From Cervus elaphus (taxonomy: Eukaryota; Chordata; Mammalia; Artiodactyla; Cervidae), in the NCBI RefSeq assembly GCF_910594005.1, contig NC_057827.1:2728001-2792000 (forward strand): DNA of 64,000 bases. Direction: 5' to 3'. The translations under genes and the position numbers were made by a program. The notes under the pieces were generated by a model. It made no database searches and had not been told where the DNA came from. It was given only the letters and a program-made list of their open reading frames with translations. Below are positions 48,232 to 59,369 of the stretch, piece after piece; the first letter of the stretch is position 1, and every line of letters begins with the position of its first letter.

Positions 48232-51200
48232 TTGGTCCACGGAGCTCTTTCGTGTTGCTACATTGACCTCAGGATCCCTCTAGCCTTGAAACATTGTTCT
48301 TGGGGTTTCTCTGGAGTGCCATCAAGGAAATCAAGGCTCCTTTCATGTTTGATGTGCAACACGGAATTGCTCTGTACGCAGTGCAGGGGAATCGGGCCTC
48401 ATGTCACGGCGAGGGGGAAGTCTCCTGGTTTTTCTCGAGTTGCGGCGGGAACCTGGGGTATATTCTCGAGTTCCGACGGGGATGGCCCTTCCACCCACGT
48501 GTTTGTTCAGCGACTTAGGACTCCTGCCTAGTTGTGAGGGACAACTCGGGATTCTCCTCGAGGCTTGGCAGGGCAATTGGGACGCCTCTCCAGCTGAGGC
48601 AGGAGACCAAGGGTCCCTTTCCACGTGCCACAGGAATCCTGGGACTCCTATCAAGTTTCACGAGGAGTCAGTCATCGTGTCCTTTGGAGGCACTGATCTC
48701 CGCGTACCTCTGGAGTTTTCAAAGGATTTGAGGCCTCCGGTCGCGATGAGGTGTGGAACTAGGTCTTTCTCTGTGGTCTCCACAGGGGATTCAGACATCC
48801 TTTCGTCTTGGGAGATGCAAGACGAGCCTGCATTCAAGTCACTGCAGGGATATCCGGCCTTATTTCGTGTCAGGGCATCGCGGTCTCCATTCCACTTGAG
48901 GCCGCAAACTCAGGGTCCCTCTCACATACCTAGAGCTGAGAGAAGCCTCCTCTTGAGGTGCTTGTGGTAAGGTGGTATTCCTCTGGAGTCGAAGCCAGGG
49001 ACTAACCTCTCATCTCGAGTTGATTTGTGGTCCACGGAGCTCTTTCGTTTTGCTACAGTGACCTCAGGATCCCTCTAGACTTGAAACAGTGTTCTTGGGG
49101 TTTCTCTGGAGTGCCATCAAGGAAATCAAGGCTCCTTTCATGTGTGATGTGCAACACGGAATTGCTCTGCACGCAGTGCAGGGGAATCGGGCCTCATCTC
49201 GCGGCGAGGGGGAAGTCTCATGGTTTTTCTCGAGTTGTGGCGGGAACTTGGGGTGTATTCTCGAGTTACGACGGGGATGGCCCTTCCACCCACGTGTTTG
49301 TTCAGCGACGTCAGGACTCCTGGCTAGATGCGAGGGACAACACGGGATTCTCCTCGAGGCTTGGCAGGGCAATTGGGACGCCTCTCCAGCTGAGGCGGGA
49401 GACCAAGGGTCCCTTTCCACGTGCCACAGTAATCCTGGGACTCCTATCAAGTTTCACGAGGAGTCAGGCATCGTCTCCTTTGGAGGCACTGATCTCTGCG
49501 TACCTCTGGAGTTTTCAAAGGATGTGAGGCCTCCGGTCGCGATGAGGTGGGGAACTAGGTCTTTCTCTGTGGTCTCCACAGGGGATTCAGACATCCTTTC
49601 GTCTTGGGAGATGCAAGACGAGGCTGCATTCAAGTCACTGCAGGGATATCCGGCCTTATTTCGAGTCAGGGCATCGCAGTCTCCATTCCACTTGCGGCTG
49701 CAAACTCAGGGTCCCTCTCACATACCTAGAGCTGAGAGAAGCCTCCTCTTGAGGTGCTTGTGGTAAGGTGGTATTCCTCTGGAGTCGAAGCCAGGGACTA
49801 ACCTCTCATCTCGAGTTGATTTTTGGTCCATGGAGCTCTTTCGTGTTGCTACAGTGACCTCAGGATCCCTCAACCTTGAAACAGTGTTCTTGTGGTTTCA
49901 TTGGAGTGCCATCAAGGAAATCAAGGCTCCTTTCATGCGTGATGTGCAACACAGAATTGCTCTGCACGCAGTACAGGGGAATCGGGCCTCATCTCGCAGC
50001 GAGGGGGAAGTCTCATGGTTTTTCTCGAGTTGTGGCGGGAACCTGGGGTATATTCTCGAGTTATGACGGGGATGGCCCTTCCACCCACGTGTTTGTTCAG
50101 TGACGTCAGGACTCCTGCCTAGTTGCGAGGGACAACTCGGGAATCTCCTCAAGGCTTGGCAGGGCAATTGGGACGCCTCTCCAGTTGAGGCGGGAGACCA
50201 AGTGTCCCTTTCCACGTGCCACAGGAATCCTGGGACTCCTATCAAGTTTCACGAGGAGTCAGGCATCGTGTCCTTTGGAGGCACTGATCTCCGCGTACCT
50301 CTGGAGTTTTCAAAGGATGTGAGGCCTCCGGTCGCGATGAGGTGTGGAACTAGGTCTTTCTCTGTGGTCTCCACAGGGGATTCAGACATCCTTTCGTCTT
50401 GGGAGATGCAAGACGAGCCTGCATTCAAGTCACTGCAGGGATATCCGGCCTTATTTCGAGTCAGGGCATCGCGGTCTCCATTCCACTTGAGGCCGCAAAC
50501 TCAGGGTCCCTCTCACATACCTAGAGCTGAGAGAAGCCTCCTCTTGAGGTGCTTGTGGTAAGGTGGTATTCCTCTGGAGTCGAAGCCAGGGAATAACCTC
50601 TCATCTCGAGTTGATTTTTGGTCCACGGAGCTCTTTCGTTTTGCTACAGTGACCTCAGGATCCCTCTAGACTTGAAACAGTGTTCTTGGGGTTTCTCTGG
50701 AGTGCCATCAAGGAAATCAAGGCTCCTTTCATGTGTGATGTGCAACACGGAATTGCTCTGCACACAGTGCAGGGGAATCGGGCCTCATCTCGCGGCGAGG
50801 GGGAAGTCTCATGGTTTTTCTCGAGTTGTGGCGGGAACTTGGGGTGTATTCTCGAGTTACGACGGGGTTGGCCCTTCCACCCACGTGTTTGTTCAGCGAC
50901 GTCAGGACTCCTGCCTAGTTGCGAGGGACAACTCGGGATTCTCCTCGAGGCTTGGCAGGGCAATTGGGACGCCTCTCCAGCTGAGGCGGGAGACCAAGGA
51001 TCCCTTTCCACATGCCACAGGAATCCTGGGACTCCTATCAAGTTTCACGAGGAGTCAGGCATCGTCTCCTTTGGAGGCACTGATCTCCGCGTACCTCTGT
51101 ACTTTTCAAAGGATGTGAGGCCCCCGGTCGCCCTGAGGTGGGGAACTAGGTCTTTCTCTGCGGTCTCCACAGGGGATTCAGACATCCTTTCATCTTGGGA

Positions 51201-51413
51201 GATGCAAGACGAGCCTGCATTCAAGTCACTGCAGGGATATCCGGCCTTATTTCGCGTCAGGGCATTGCTGTGTCCATTCCACTTGAGGCCGCAAAATCAG
51301 GGTCCCTCTCACATACCTAGAGCTGAGAGAATCCTCCTCTTGAACTTCTTGTGGTAAGGTCGTATTCCCCTGGAATCGAAGCCAGGGACTAACCTCTCAT
51401 CTCGAGTTGACTT
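48232..51413. repeat. Four-unit higher-order repeat, copy 2 (units 61-64)
   Basis: This is the partner of 45050-48231. Unit 61 repeats unit 57 closely, including CATGTCACGGCGAGG. Unit 62 repeats unit 58 with TTTCGTTTTGC. Unit 63 is of the TTTCATTGGAG, GGTCCATGGAGC variant of the CCCTCAACC type, where copy 1 has the TTTCTCTGGAG variant. Unit 64 begins in subfamily style and then loses the GCGGTCTCC marker (it has GCTGTGTCC near 51,268), which marks the right edge of the central domain. Confidence 0.8.
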
Positions 51414-53799
51414 TTGGTCCACGGAGCTATTTCGTGTTGCTACAGTGACCTCAGGATCCCTCTAGCCTTGAAACAGTGTTCTTGGGGTTTCTCTGGAGTG
51501 CCATCAAGGAAATCATGGCTCCTTTCATGTGTGATGTGCAACACGGAATTGCTCTGCATGCAGTGGAGGGTATCGGGCCTTATTTTGCGGGGAGGGGGAA
51601 GTCTCATGGTTTTTCTCGAGTTGCGATGGGAACCTGGGGTATATTCTCTAGTTACGACGGGGATGGCCCTTCCAACCACGTGTTTGTTCAGGGACGTCAG
51701 ACTCCTGCCTATTTGCGAGGGACAACTCGGGATTCTCCTCGAGGCTTGGCAGGGCAATTGGGACGCCTCTCCAGCTGAGGCGGGAGACCAAGGGTCCCTT
51801 TCCACGTGCCACAGGAATCCTGGGACTCCTATCAAGTTTCACGAGGAGTCAGGCATCGTCACCTTTGGAGGCACTGATCTCCGCGTACCTCTGGAGTTTT
51901 CATGGGATGTGAGGCCTCCGGTCGCGATGAGGTGGGGAACTAGGTCTTTCTCTGTGGTCTCCACAGGGGATTCAGACATCCTTTCGTCTTGAGAGATGCA
52001 AGACGAGCCTGCATTCAAGTCACTGCAGGGATATCCGGTCTGATTTTGTGTCAGGGCATCGCGGTGTCCATTCCACTTGAGGCCACAAACTCAGGGTCCA
52101 TCTCACAAACCTAGAGCTGAGAGAAGCCTCCTCTTGAGGTGCTTGTGGTAAGGTGGTATTCCTCTGGAGTCGAAGCCAGGGACTAACCTCTCATCTCGAG
52201 TTGATTTGTGGTCCACGGAGCTCTTTCGTGTTGCTACAGTGACCTCAGGATCCCTCTAGCCTTGAAACAGTGTTCTTGGGGTTTCTCTGGAGTGCCATCA
52301 AGGAAATCAAGGCTCCTTTCATGTGTGATGTGCAACACGGAATTGCTCTGCACGCAGTGCAGGAGAATCGGGCCTCATCTCGTGGCGAGGGGGAAGTCTC
52401 ATGGTTTATCTCGAGTTGCGGCGGGAACCTGGGGTATATTCTCGAGTTACGACGGGGATGACCCTTCCACCCACGTGTTTGTTCAGCGACGTCAGGACTC
52501 CTGCCTAGTTGCGAGGGACAACTCGGGATTCTCCTCGAGGCTGGGCAGGGCAATTGGGACGCCTCTCCAGCTGAGGCAGGAAACCAAGGGTCCCTTTCCA
52601 CGTGCCACAGGAATCCTGGGACTCCTATCAAGTTTCACGAGGAGTCAGGCATCGTTTCCTTTGGAGGCACTGATCTCTGCGTACCTCTGGAGTTTTCAAA
52701 GGATGTGAGGCCTCCGGTCGCGATGAGGTGGGGAACTAAGTCTTTCTCTGTGGTCTAAACAGGGGATTCAGACATCCTTTCGTCTTGGGAGATGCAAGAC
52801 GTGCCTGCATTCAAGTCACTGCAGGGATATCCGGCCTGATTTTATGTCAGGGCATCGCGGTGTCCATTCCACTTGAGGCCGCAAACTCAGGGTCCCACTC
52901 ACATACTTAGAGCTGAGAGAAGCCTCCTCTTGAGGTGCTTGTGGTAAGGTGGTATTCCTCTGGAGTCGAAGCCAGGGACTACCCTCTCATCTCGAGTTGA
53001 TTTTTGGTCCATGGAGCTCTTTCGTGTTGCTACAGTGACGTCAGGATCCCTCTAGCCTTGAAACAGTGTTCTTGGGGTTTCTCTGGAGTGCCATCAAGGA
53101 AATCAAGGCTCCTTTCATGTGTGATGTGCAACACGGAATTGCTCTTCACGCAGTGCAGGGGAATCAGGCCTCATTTCGCGGCGAGGGGGAAGTCTCATGG
53201 TTTTTCTCGAGTTGCGGCGGGAACCTGGGGTATATTCTCGAGTTACGATGGGGATGGCCCTTCCACACACGTGTTAATTCAGCGACGGCAGGACTCCTGC
53301 CTAGTTGCGAGGGACAACTCGGGATTCTCCTCGAGGCTTGGCAGGGCAATTGGGACGCCTCTCCAGCTGAGGCGGGAGACCAAGGGTCCCTTTCCACGTG
53401 CCACAGGAATCCTGGGACTCCTATCAAGATTCACGAGGAGTCAGGCATCGTGTCCTTTGGAGGCACTGATCTCCGCGTACCTCTGGAGTTTTCAAAGGAT
53501 GTGAGGCCTCCGGTCGCAATGAGGTGTGGAACTAGGTCTTCTTCTGTGGTCTCCACAGGGGATTCAGACACCCTTTCGTCTTGGGAGATGCAAGACGAGC
53601 CTGCATTCAAGTCACTGCAGGGATATCCGGCCTTATTTCGAGTCAGGGCATCGCAGTGTCAATTCCACTTGAAGCCGCAAACTCAGGGTCCCTCTCACAT
53701 ACATAGAGCTGAGAGAAGCCTCCTCTTGAGGTGCTTGTGGTAAGGTGGTATTCCTCTGGAGTCGAAGCCAGGGACTAACCTCTCATCCCGAGTTGATTT

Positions 53800-54595
53800 T
53801 TGGTCCACGGAGCTCTTTCGTGTTGCTACAGTGACCTCAGGATCCCTCTAGCCTTGAAACAGTGTTCTTGGGGTTTCTCTGGAGTGCCATCAAGGAAATC
53901 AAGGCTCCTTTCATGTGTGATGTGCAACACGGAATTGCTCTGCACGCAGTGCAGGGGAATCGGGCCTCATCTCGCGGCGAGGGGGAAGTCTTATGGTTTT
54001 TCTCGAGTTGTGGCGGGAACTTGGGTTGTATTCTCGAGTTACGACGGGGATGGCCCTTCCACCCACGTGTTTGTTCAGCGACGTCAGGACTCCTGCCTAG
54101 TTGCGAGGGACAACTCGGGATTCTCCTCGAGGCTTGGCAGGGCAATTGGGACGCCTCTCCAGCTGAGGCGGGAGACCAAGGGTCCCTTTCCACGTGCCAC
54201 AGGAATCCTGGGACTCCTATCAAGTTTCACGAGGAGTCAGGTATCGTGTCCTTTGGAGGCACTGATCTCCACGTCCCTCTGGAGTTTTCAAAGGATGTGA
54301 GGCCTCCGGTCGCGATGAGGTGGGGAACTAGGTCTTTCTCTGTGGTCTTCACAGGGGATTCAGACATCCTTTCGTCTTGGGAGATGCAGGACGAGCCTGC
54401 ATTCAAGTCACTGCAGGGATATCCGGCCTTATTTCGAGCCAGGGCATCGCGGTGTCCATTCCACTTGAGGCCGCAAACTCAGGGTCCCTCTCACATACCT
54501 AGAGCTGAGAGAAGCCTCCTCTTGAGGTGCTTGTGGTAATGTGGTATTCCTCTGGAGTCGAAGCCAGGGACTAACCTCTCATCTCGAGTTGATTT
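53800..54595. repeat. Representative satellite unit (unit 68), close to consensus
   Basis: This unit is a convenient reference copy. In order it holds: the anchor TTGGTCCACGGAGCTC; a BamHI site in CTCAGGATCCCTCTAG; an (A/C)-rich stretch ending in the TGTGATGTGCAACACGG block; a CpG-dense core with CTCGCGGCGAGG and two CTCGAG motifs 31 bp apart; an E-box in CCCACGTGTTTG; the CGACGTCAGG motif; a third CTCGAG; a second E-box in CCACGTGCCAC; a pyrimidine-rich stretch ending in CTCCACAG; a PstI site in CACTGCAGGG; and a final CTCGAG just before the next anchor (here mutated to CCCGAG). The conserved BamHI and PstI sites predict a ladder of about 0.8 kb in digests. The choice of start is arbitrary because the array is continuous. 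Confidence 0.9.
54005..54298. repeat. Internal 31-bp subrepeats, example within one unit
   Basis: Within the unit, similar segments recur every 31 bp. The clearest pair starts with TCTCGAGTTG and TCTCGAGTTA, exactly 31 bp apart. The segment before it, starting TCTCGCGGCGAG, is again 31 bp upstream in typical units. Downstream, five successive 31-bp segments begin CTCCTCGAGG, CCTCTCCAGC, CCTTTCCACG, CCTATCAAGT and TCTCCTTTGG, each with a pyrimidine-rich head and a purine-rich tail. The same spacing can be followed with more decay to the end of the unit. This suggests that the 796-bp unit grew by amplification of an ancestral 31-mer, which is the arrangement known for ruminant satellite I. Confidence 0.8.
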
Positions 54596-56982
54596 TTGGT
54601 TCATGGAGCTCTTTCGTGTTGTTACAGTGACCTCAGGATCCCTCTAGCCTTGAAACAGTGTTCTTGGGGTTTCTCTGGAGTGCCATCAAGGAAATCAAGG
54701 TTCCTTTCATGTGTGATGTGCAACACGGATTGCTCTGCACACAGTGCAGGGGAATCGGGCCTCATCTAGCGGCGAGGGGGAAGTCCCATGGTTTTTCTCG
54801 AGTTGCGGCGGGAACCTGGGGTATATTCTCGAGTTACGACGGGGATGGCCCTTCCACCCACGAGTTTCTTCAGCGACGTCAGGACTCCTGCATTGTTGCG
54901 AGGGACAACTCGGTATTCTACTCCAAGCTTGGCAGGGCAATTGGGACGCCTCTCCAGCTGAGGCGGGAGACCAAGGCTTCCTTTCCACGTGCCACAGGAA
55001 TCTTGGGACTCCTATCAAGTTTCACGAGGAGTCAGGTATCGTCTCCTTTGGAGGCACTGATCTTCGTGTACCTATGGAGTTTTCAAAGGATGTGAGGCCT
55101 CCGGTCGCGATGAGGTGGGGAACTAGGTTTTTCTCTGTGGTCTCCAAAGGGGATTCAGACATCCTTTCATCTTGGGAGATGCAAGACGAGCCTGCATTCA
55201 AGTCACTGCGGGGATATCCGGCCTTATTTCGCATCATGGCATCGCAGTGTCCATTCCACTTGAGGCCGCAAAATCAGGGTCCCTCTCACATACCTAGAGC
55301 TGAGAGAAGCCTCCTCTTGAGGTGCTTGTGGTAAGGTGGTATTCCTCTGGAGTCGAAGCCAGGGACTAACCTCTCATCTCGAGTTGATTTTTCGTCCACG
55401 GAGCTCTTTCGTGTGGCTACAGTGACCTCAGGATCCCTCTAGCCTTGAAACAGTGTTCTTGGGGTTTGTCTGGAGTGCCATCAAGGAAATCAAGGCTCCT
55501 TTCATGTGTGATGTGCAAGACGGAATTGCTCTGCACGCAGTACAGGGGAATCGGGCCTCATCTCGCGGCCAGGGGGAAGTCTCATGGTTTTTCTCGAGTT
55601 GCGGCGGGAACCTAGGGTATATTCTCGAGTTACGACGGGGATGGCCCTTCCACACACGTGTTTGTTCAGCGACGTCAGGACTCCTGCCTAGTTGCGAGGG
55701 ACAACTCGGGATTCTCCTCGAGGCTTGGCAGGGCAATTGGGACGCCTCTCCAGCTGAGGCGGGAGACCAAGGGTCCCTTTCCAAGTGCCACAGGAATCCT
55801 GGGACTCCTATCAAGTTTCACGAGGAGTCAGGCATCGTCTCCTTTGGAGGCACGGATCTCCGCTGACCTCTGGAGTTTTCAAAGGATGTGTGGCCTCCGG
55901 TCACGAAGTGGTGGGAAACTAGATTCTTCTCTGTGGTCTCCACAGGGGATTCAGACATCCTTTCGTCTTGGGAGATGCAAGACGAGCCTGTATTCAAGTC
56001 ACTGCAGGGATATCCGGCCTTATTTCGAGTCAGGGCATCGCGGTGTCCATTCCGCTTGAGGCTGCAAACTCAGGGTCCCTCTCACATACTTAGAGCTGAG
56101 AGAAGCCTCCTCTTGAGGTGCTTGTGGTAATGTGGTATTCCTCTGGAGTCGAAGTCAGGGACTAAACTCTCATCTCGAGTTGATTTTTGGTCCACGGAGC
56201 TCTTTCCTGTTGCTATAGTGTCCTAAGGATCCCTCTAGCCTTGAAACATTGTTCTTGGGGTTTCTCTGAAGTGCCATCAAGAAAATCAAGGCTCTTTTCA
56301 TGTGTGATGTGCAACACGGAATTGCTCTGCACGCAGTGCAGGGGAATCGGGCCTCATCTCATGTCGAGGGGGAAGTCTCATGATTTTACACGAGTTGCGG
56401 CGGGAACATGGGGTATATTCTCAAATTAAGACGGGGATGGCCCTTCCACACACGTGTTTGTTCAGCGACGGCAGGATTCCTGCCTAGTTGCGAGGGACAA
56501 CTCGGGATTCTCCTCGAGGCTTGGCAGGGCAATTGGGACGCCTCTCCATGTGAGGCGGGAGACCAAGGGTCCCTTTCCACGTGCCACAGGAATCCTGCGA
56601 ATCCTATCAAGTTTCACGAGGAGTCAGGCATCGTCCCTTTTGGAGGCACTGATCTCCGCGTACCTCTGGAATTTTCAAAGGATTTGAGGCCTCCAGTCGC
56701 GATGAGGTGGGGAACTAGGTCTTTCTCTGTGGTCTCCACAGGGGATTCAAACATCCTTTCATTTTGGTAGATGCAAGACAAGCCGGCATTCAAGTCACTG
56801 CAGAGATATCTGGCCTTATTTCGAGTCAGGGCATCGCGGTGTCCATTCCACTTGAGGCCGCAAACTCAGGGTCCCTCTCACATACCTAGAGCTGAGAGAA
56901 GCCTCCTTTTGAGGTGCTTGTGGTAAGGTGGTATTCCTCTGGAGTTGAAGCCAGGGACTAACCTCTCATCTCGAGTTGATTT

Positions 56983-59369
56983 TTGGTCCACGGAGCTCTT
57001 TCGTGTTGCTACAGTGACGTCAGGATCCCTCTAGCCTTGAAACAGTGTTCTTGGGGTTTCTCTGGAGTGCCATCAAGGAAATCAAGGCTCCTTTCATGTG
57101 TGATGTGCAACACGGAGTTGCTCTGCACGCAGTGCAGGGGAATCGGGCCTCATCTCGCGGCGAGGGGGAAGTCTCATGGTTTTTCTCGAGTTGCGGTGGG
57201 AACCTGGTGTATATTCTCGAGTTCCGACGGGGATGGCCCTTCCACACACGTGTTTGTTCAGTGACGTCAGGACTCCTGCCTAGTTGCGAGGGACAACTCG
57301 GGATTCTCCTCGAGGCTTGGCAGGGCAATTGGGACGCCTTTCCAGCTGAGGCGGGAGACCAAGGGTCCCTTTCCACGTGCCACAGGAATCCAGGGACTCC
57401 TATCAAGTTTCACGAGGAGTCAGGCATCGTCTCCTTTGGAGGCACTGGTCTCCGCGTACCTCTGTAGTTTTCAAAGGATGTGAGGCCTCCGGTCGCGATG
57501 AGGTGTGGAACTAGGTTTTTCTCTGTGGTCTCCACAGGGGATTCAGACATCCTTTCGTCTTGGGAGATGCAAGACGAGCCTGCATTCAAGTCACTGCAGG
57601 GATATCCGGCCTTATTTCGAATCAGGGCGTCGCGGTGTCCATTCCACTTGAGGCCACAAACTCAGGGTCCCTCTCACATACCTAGAGCTGAGAGAAGCCT
57701 CTTCTTGAGGTGCTTGTGGTAAGGTGGTATTCCTCTGGAGTCGAAGCCAGGGACTAATCTCTCATCTCGAGTTGATTTGTGGTCCACGGAGCTCTTTCGT
57801 GTTGCTACAGTGACCTCAGGATCCCTCTAGCCTTGAAACAGTGTTCTTGGGGTTTCTCTGGAGTGCCATCAAGGAAATCAAGTCTCCTTTCAAGTGTGAT
57901 GTGCAACACGGAATTGCTCTGCACGCAGTGCAGGGGAATCGGGTCTCATCTCGCGGCGAGGGGAAAGTCTCATGGTTTTTCTCGAGTTGCGGCGGGAACC
58001 TGGGGTATATTCTCGAGTTACGACGAGGATGGCCCTTCCACCCACGTGTTTGTTCAGCGACGTCAGGACTCCTGCTAGTTGCGAGGGACGACTCGGGATT
58101 CTCCTCGAGGCTTGGCAGGGCAATTGGGACGCCTGTCCAGCTGAGGCGGGAGACCAAGGGTCCCTTTCCACGTGCCACAGGAATCCTGGGACTCCTATCA
58201 AGTTTCACGAGGAGTCAGGCATCGTCTCCTTTGGAGGCACTGATCTCCGCGTACCTCTGGAGTTTTCAAAGGATGTGAGGCCTCCGGACGCCATGAAGTG
58301 GGGAACTAGGTCTTTCTCTGTGGTCTCCACAGGGGATTCAGACATCCTTTCATCTTGGGAGATGCAAGACGAGCCTGCATTCAAGTCACTGCAGGGATAT
58401 CCGGCCTTATTTCGCGTCAGGGCATCGCGGTGTCCATTCCACTTGAGGCCGCAAACTCAGGGTCCCTCTCACATACCTAGAGCTGAGAGAAGCCTCCTCT
58501 TGAGGTGCTTGTGGTAAGGTGGTATTCCTCTGGAGTCGAAGCCAGGGACTAACCTCTCATCTCGAGTTGATTTTTGGTCCACGGAGCTCTTTCGTGTGGC
58601 TACAGTGAGCTCAGGATCCCTCTAGCCTTGAAACAGTGTTCTTGGGGTTTCTCTGGAGTGCCATCAAGGAAATCAAGTCTCCATTCAAGTGTGATGTGCA
58701 ACACGGAATTGCTCTGCACGCAGTGCAGGGGAATCGGGTCTCATCTCGCCGCGAGGGGGAAGTCTCATGGTTTTTCTCGAGTTGCGGCGGGAACCTGGGG
58801 TATATTCTCGAGTTCCGACGAGGATGGCCCTTCAACCCACGTGTTAGTTCAGCGACGCCAGGACTCCTGCCTAGTTGCGAGGGACAACTCGGGATTCTTC
58901 TTGAGGCTTGGCAGGGCAATTGGGACGCCTCTCCAGCTGAGGCGGGAGACCAAGCGTCCCTTTCCACGTGCCACAGGAATCCTGGGACTCCTATCAAGTT
59001 TCACGAAGAGTCAGGCATCGTCTCTTTTGGAGGCACTGATCTCCGCATACCTCTGGAATTCTCAAAGGATGTTAGGCCTCCGGTTGTGATGAGGTGGGGA
59101 ACTAGGTCTTTCTCTGTGGTCTCCACAGGGGATTCAGACATCCTTTCGTCTTGGGAGATGCAAGACGAGCCTGCATTCAAGTCACTGCAGGGATATCCGG
59201 CCTTATTTCGACTCAGGGCATCGCAGTGTCCATTCCACTTGAGGCCGCAAACTCAGGGTCCCTCTCACATACCTAGAGCTGAGAGAAGCCTCCTCTTGAG
59301 GTGCTTGTGGTAAGGTGGTATTCCTCTGGAGTCGAAGCCAGGGACTAACCTCTCATCTCTAGTTGATTT
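56983..59369. repeat. Three-unit higher-order repeat C, copy 1 (units 72-74)
   Basis: Unit 72 has GTTGCGGTGGGAACCTGGTG, GGAATCCAGGGACTCC, CTCTGTAGTTTTC and CTAGGTTTTTCTC. Unit 73 has CAAGTCTCCTTTCAAGTG, CTCCTGCTAGTTGCG (two bases shorter than usual), GGGACGACTCGG and CGCCTGTCCAG. Unit 74 has CTCCATTCAAGTG, CTTCAACCCACGTGTTAG and GCGACGCCAGGAC. The whole set repeats at once in 59370-61756. Confidence 0.9.
57262..57269. promoter_or_regulatory. Perfect CRE-type palindrome TGACGTCA (example site)
   Basis: TGACGTCA is the consensus full site for CREB/ATF factors. Most units have CGACGTCA here; a C-to-T change makes the perfect palindrome. Other perfect copies at the same unit position start at 3189, 7961, 9542, 13513, 15900, 19083, 20675, 33403, 37379, 39764, 41354, 43738, 46919 and 50101. 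A second site near the BamHI motif (GTGACGTCAGG for GTGACCTCAGG) occurs at 53036, 57015 and 59402. Factor binding is not shown by sequence, and methylation of the central CpG would be expected to block it. Confidence 0.4.

Larger units (their letters stand above)
35512..51413. repeat. Distinct central subfamily domain (units 45-64)
   Basis: From about 36,160 to 50,470 nearly all units carry GGCATCGCGGTCTCCATTCC (or GTGGTCTCC) where the rest of the window has GCGGTGTCC. Many also have GATCCCTCAACCTTG, which replaces CCCTCTAGCCTTG (units 46, 47, 48, 50, 51, 53, 55, 56, 59, 63), CTTGTGGTTTC for CTTGGGGTTTC, and GCATCGTGTCC for GCATCGTCTCC. A second subtype has CCCTCTAGACTTG or GACATG and GGGGTGTATTC (units 49, 58, 60, 62, 64). 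A third has CATGTTTGATGTGC and GCTCTGTACGC (units 54, 57, 61). The domain looks like a separately homogenised block inside the larger array. Confidence 0.85.
51414..56982. repeat. Units 65-71, transitional and mosaic units
   Basis: Unit 65 (51414) is strongly diverged: GCAGTGGAGGGTATCGGGCC, TATTTTGCGGGGAGG, TCAGGGACGTCAGACTCC. Unit 66 (52208) has a middle part (GGCTGGGCAGGG, GAGGCAGGAAACC, GCATCGTTTCC) matching unit 60, six units upstream, while its 3' part (CCTGATTTTATGTC) resembles that of unit 65 (TCTGATTTTGTGTC). Unit 67 has a TGACGTCA palindrome at 53036-53043. Unit 69 has a one-base loss in AACACGGATTGC and several private changes. Units 70-71 carry the rare left-edge markers of units 0-1. 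No non-satellite sequence is seen. Confidence 0.8.

Noticed and set aside
53837..54223. Reverse open frame of about 128 codons, rich in arginine, serine and proline
   Set aside because: It overlaps the forward frame on the other strand in the same repeat and varies in step with it. Its arginine and proline richness comes from CpG- and CCC-rich sequence. No known domain is visible.
53862..54539. Forward open frame of about 225 codons, repeated in most units, as a protein-coding gene family
   Set aside because: It starts with a non-ATG codon, has no ribosome or promoter context, shows no recognisable domain, shifts frame from unit to unit, and is cut by random stops and indels in many copies. 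It is a property of the satellite sequence.
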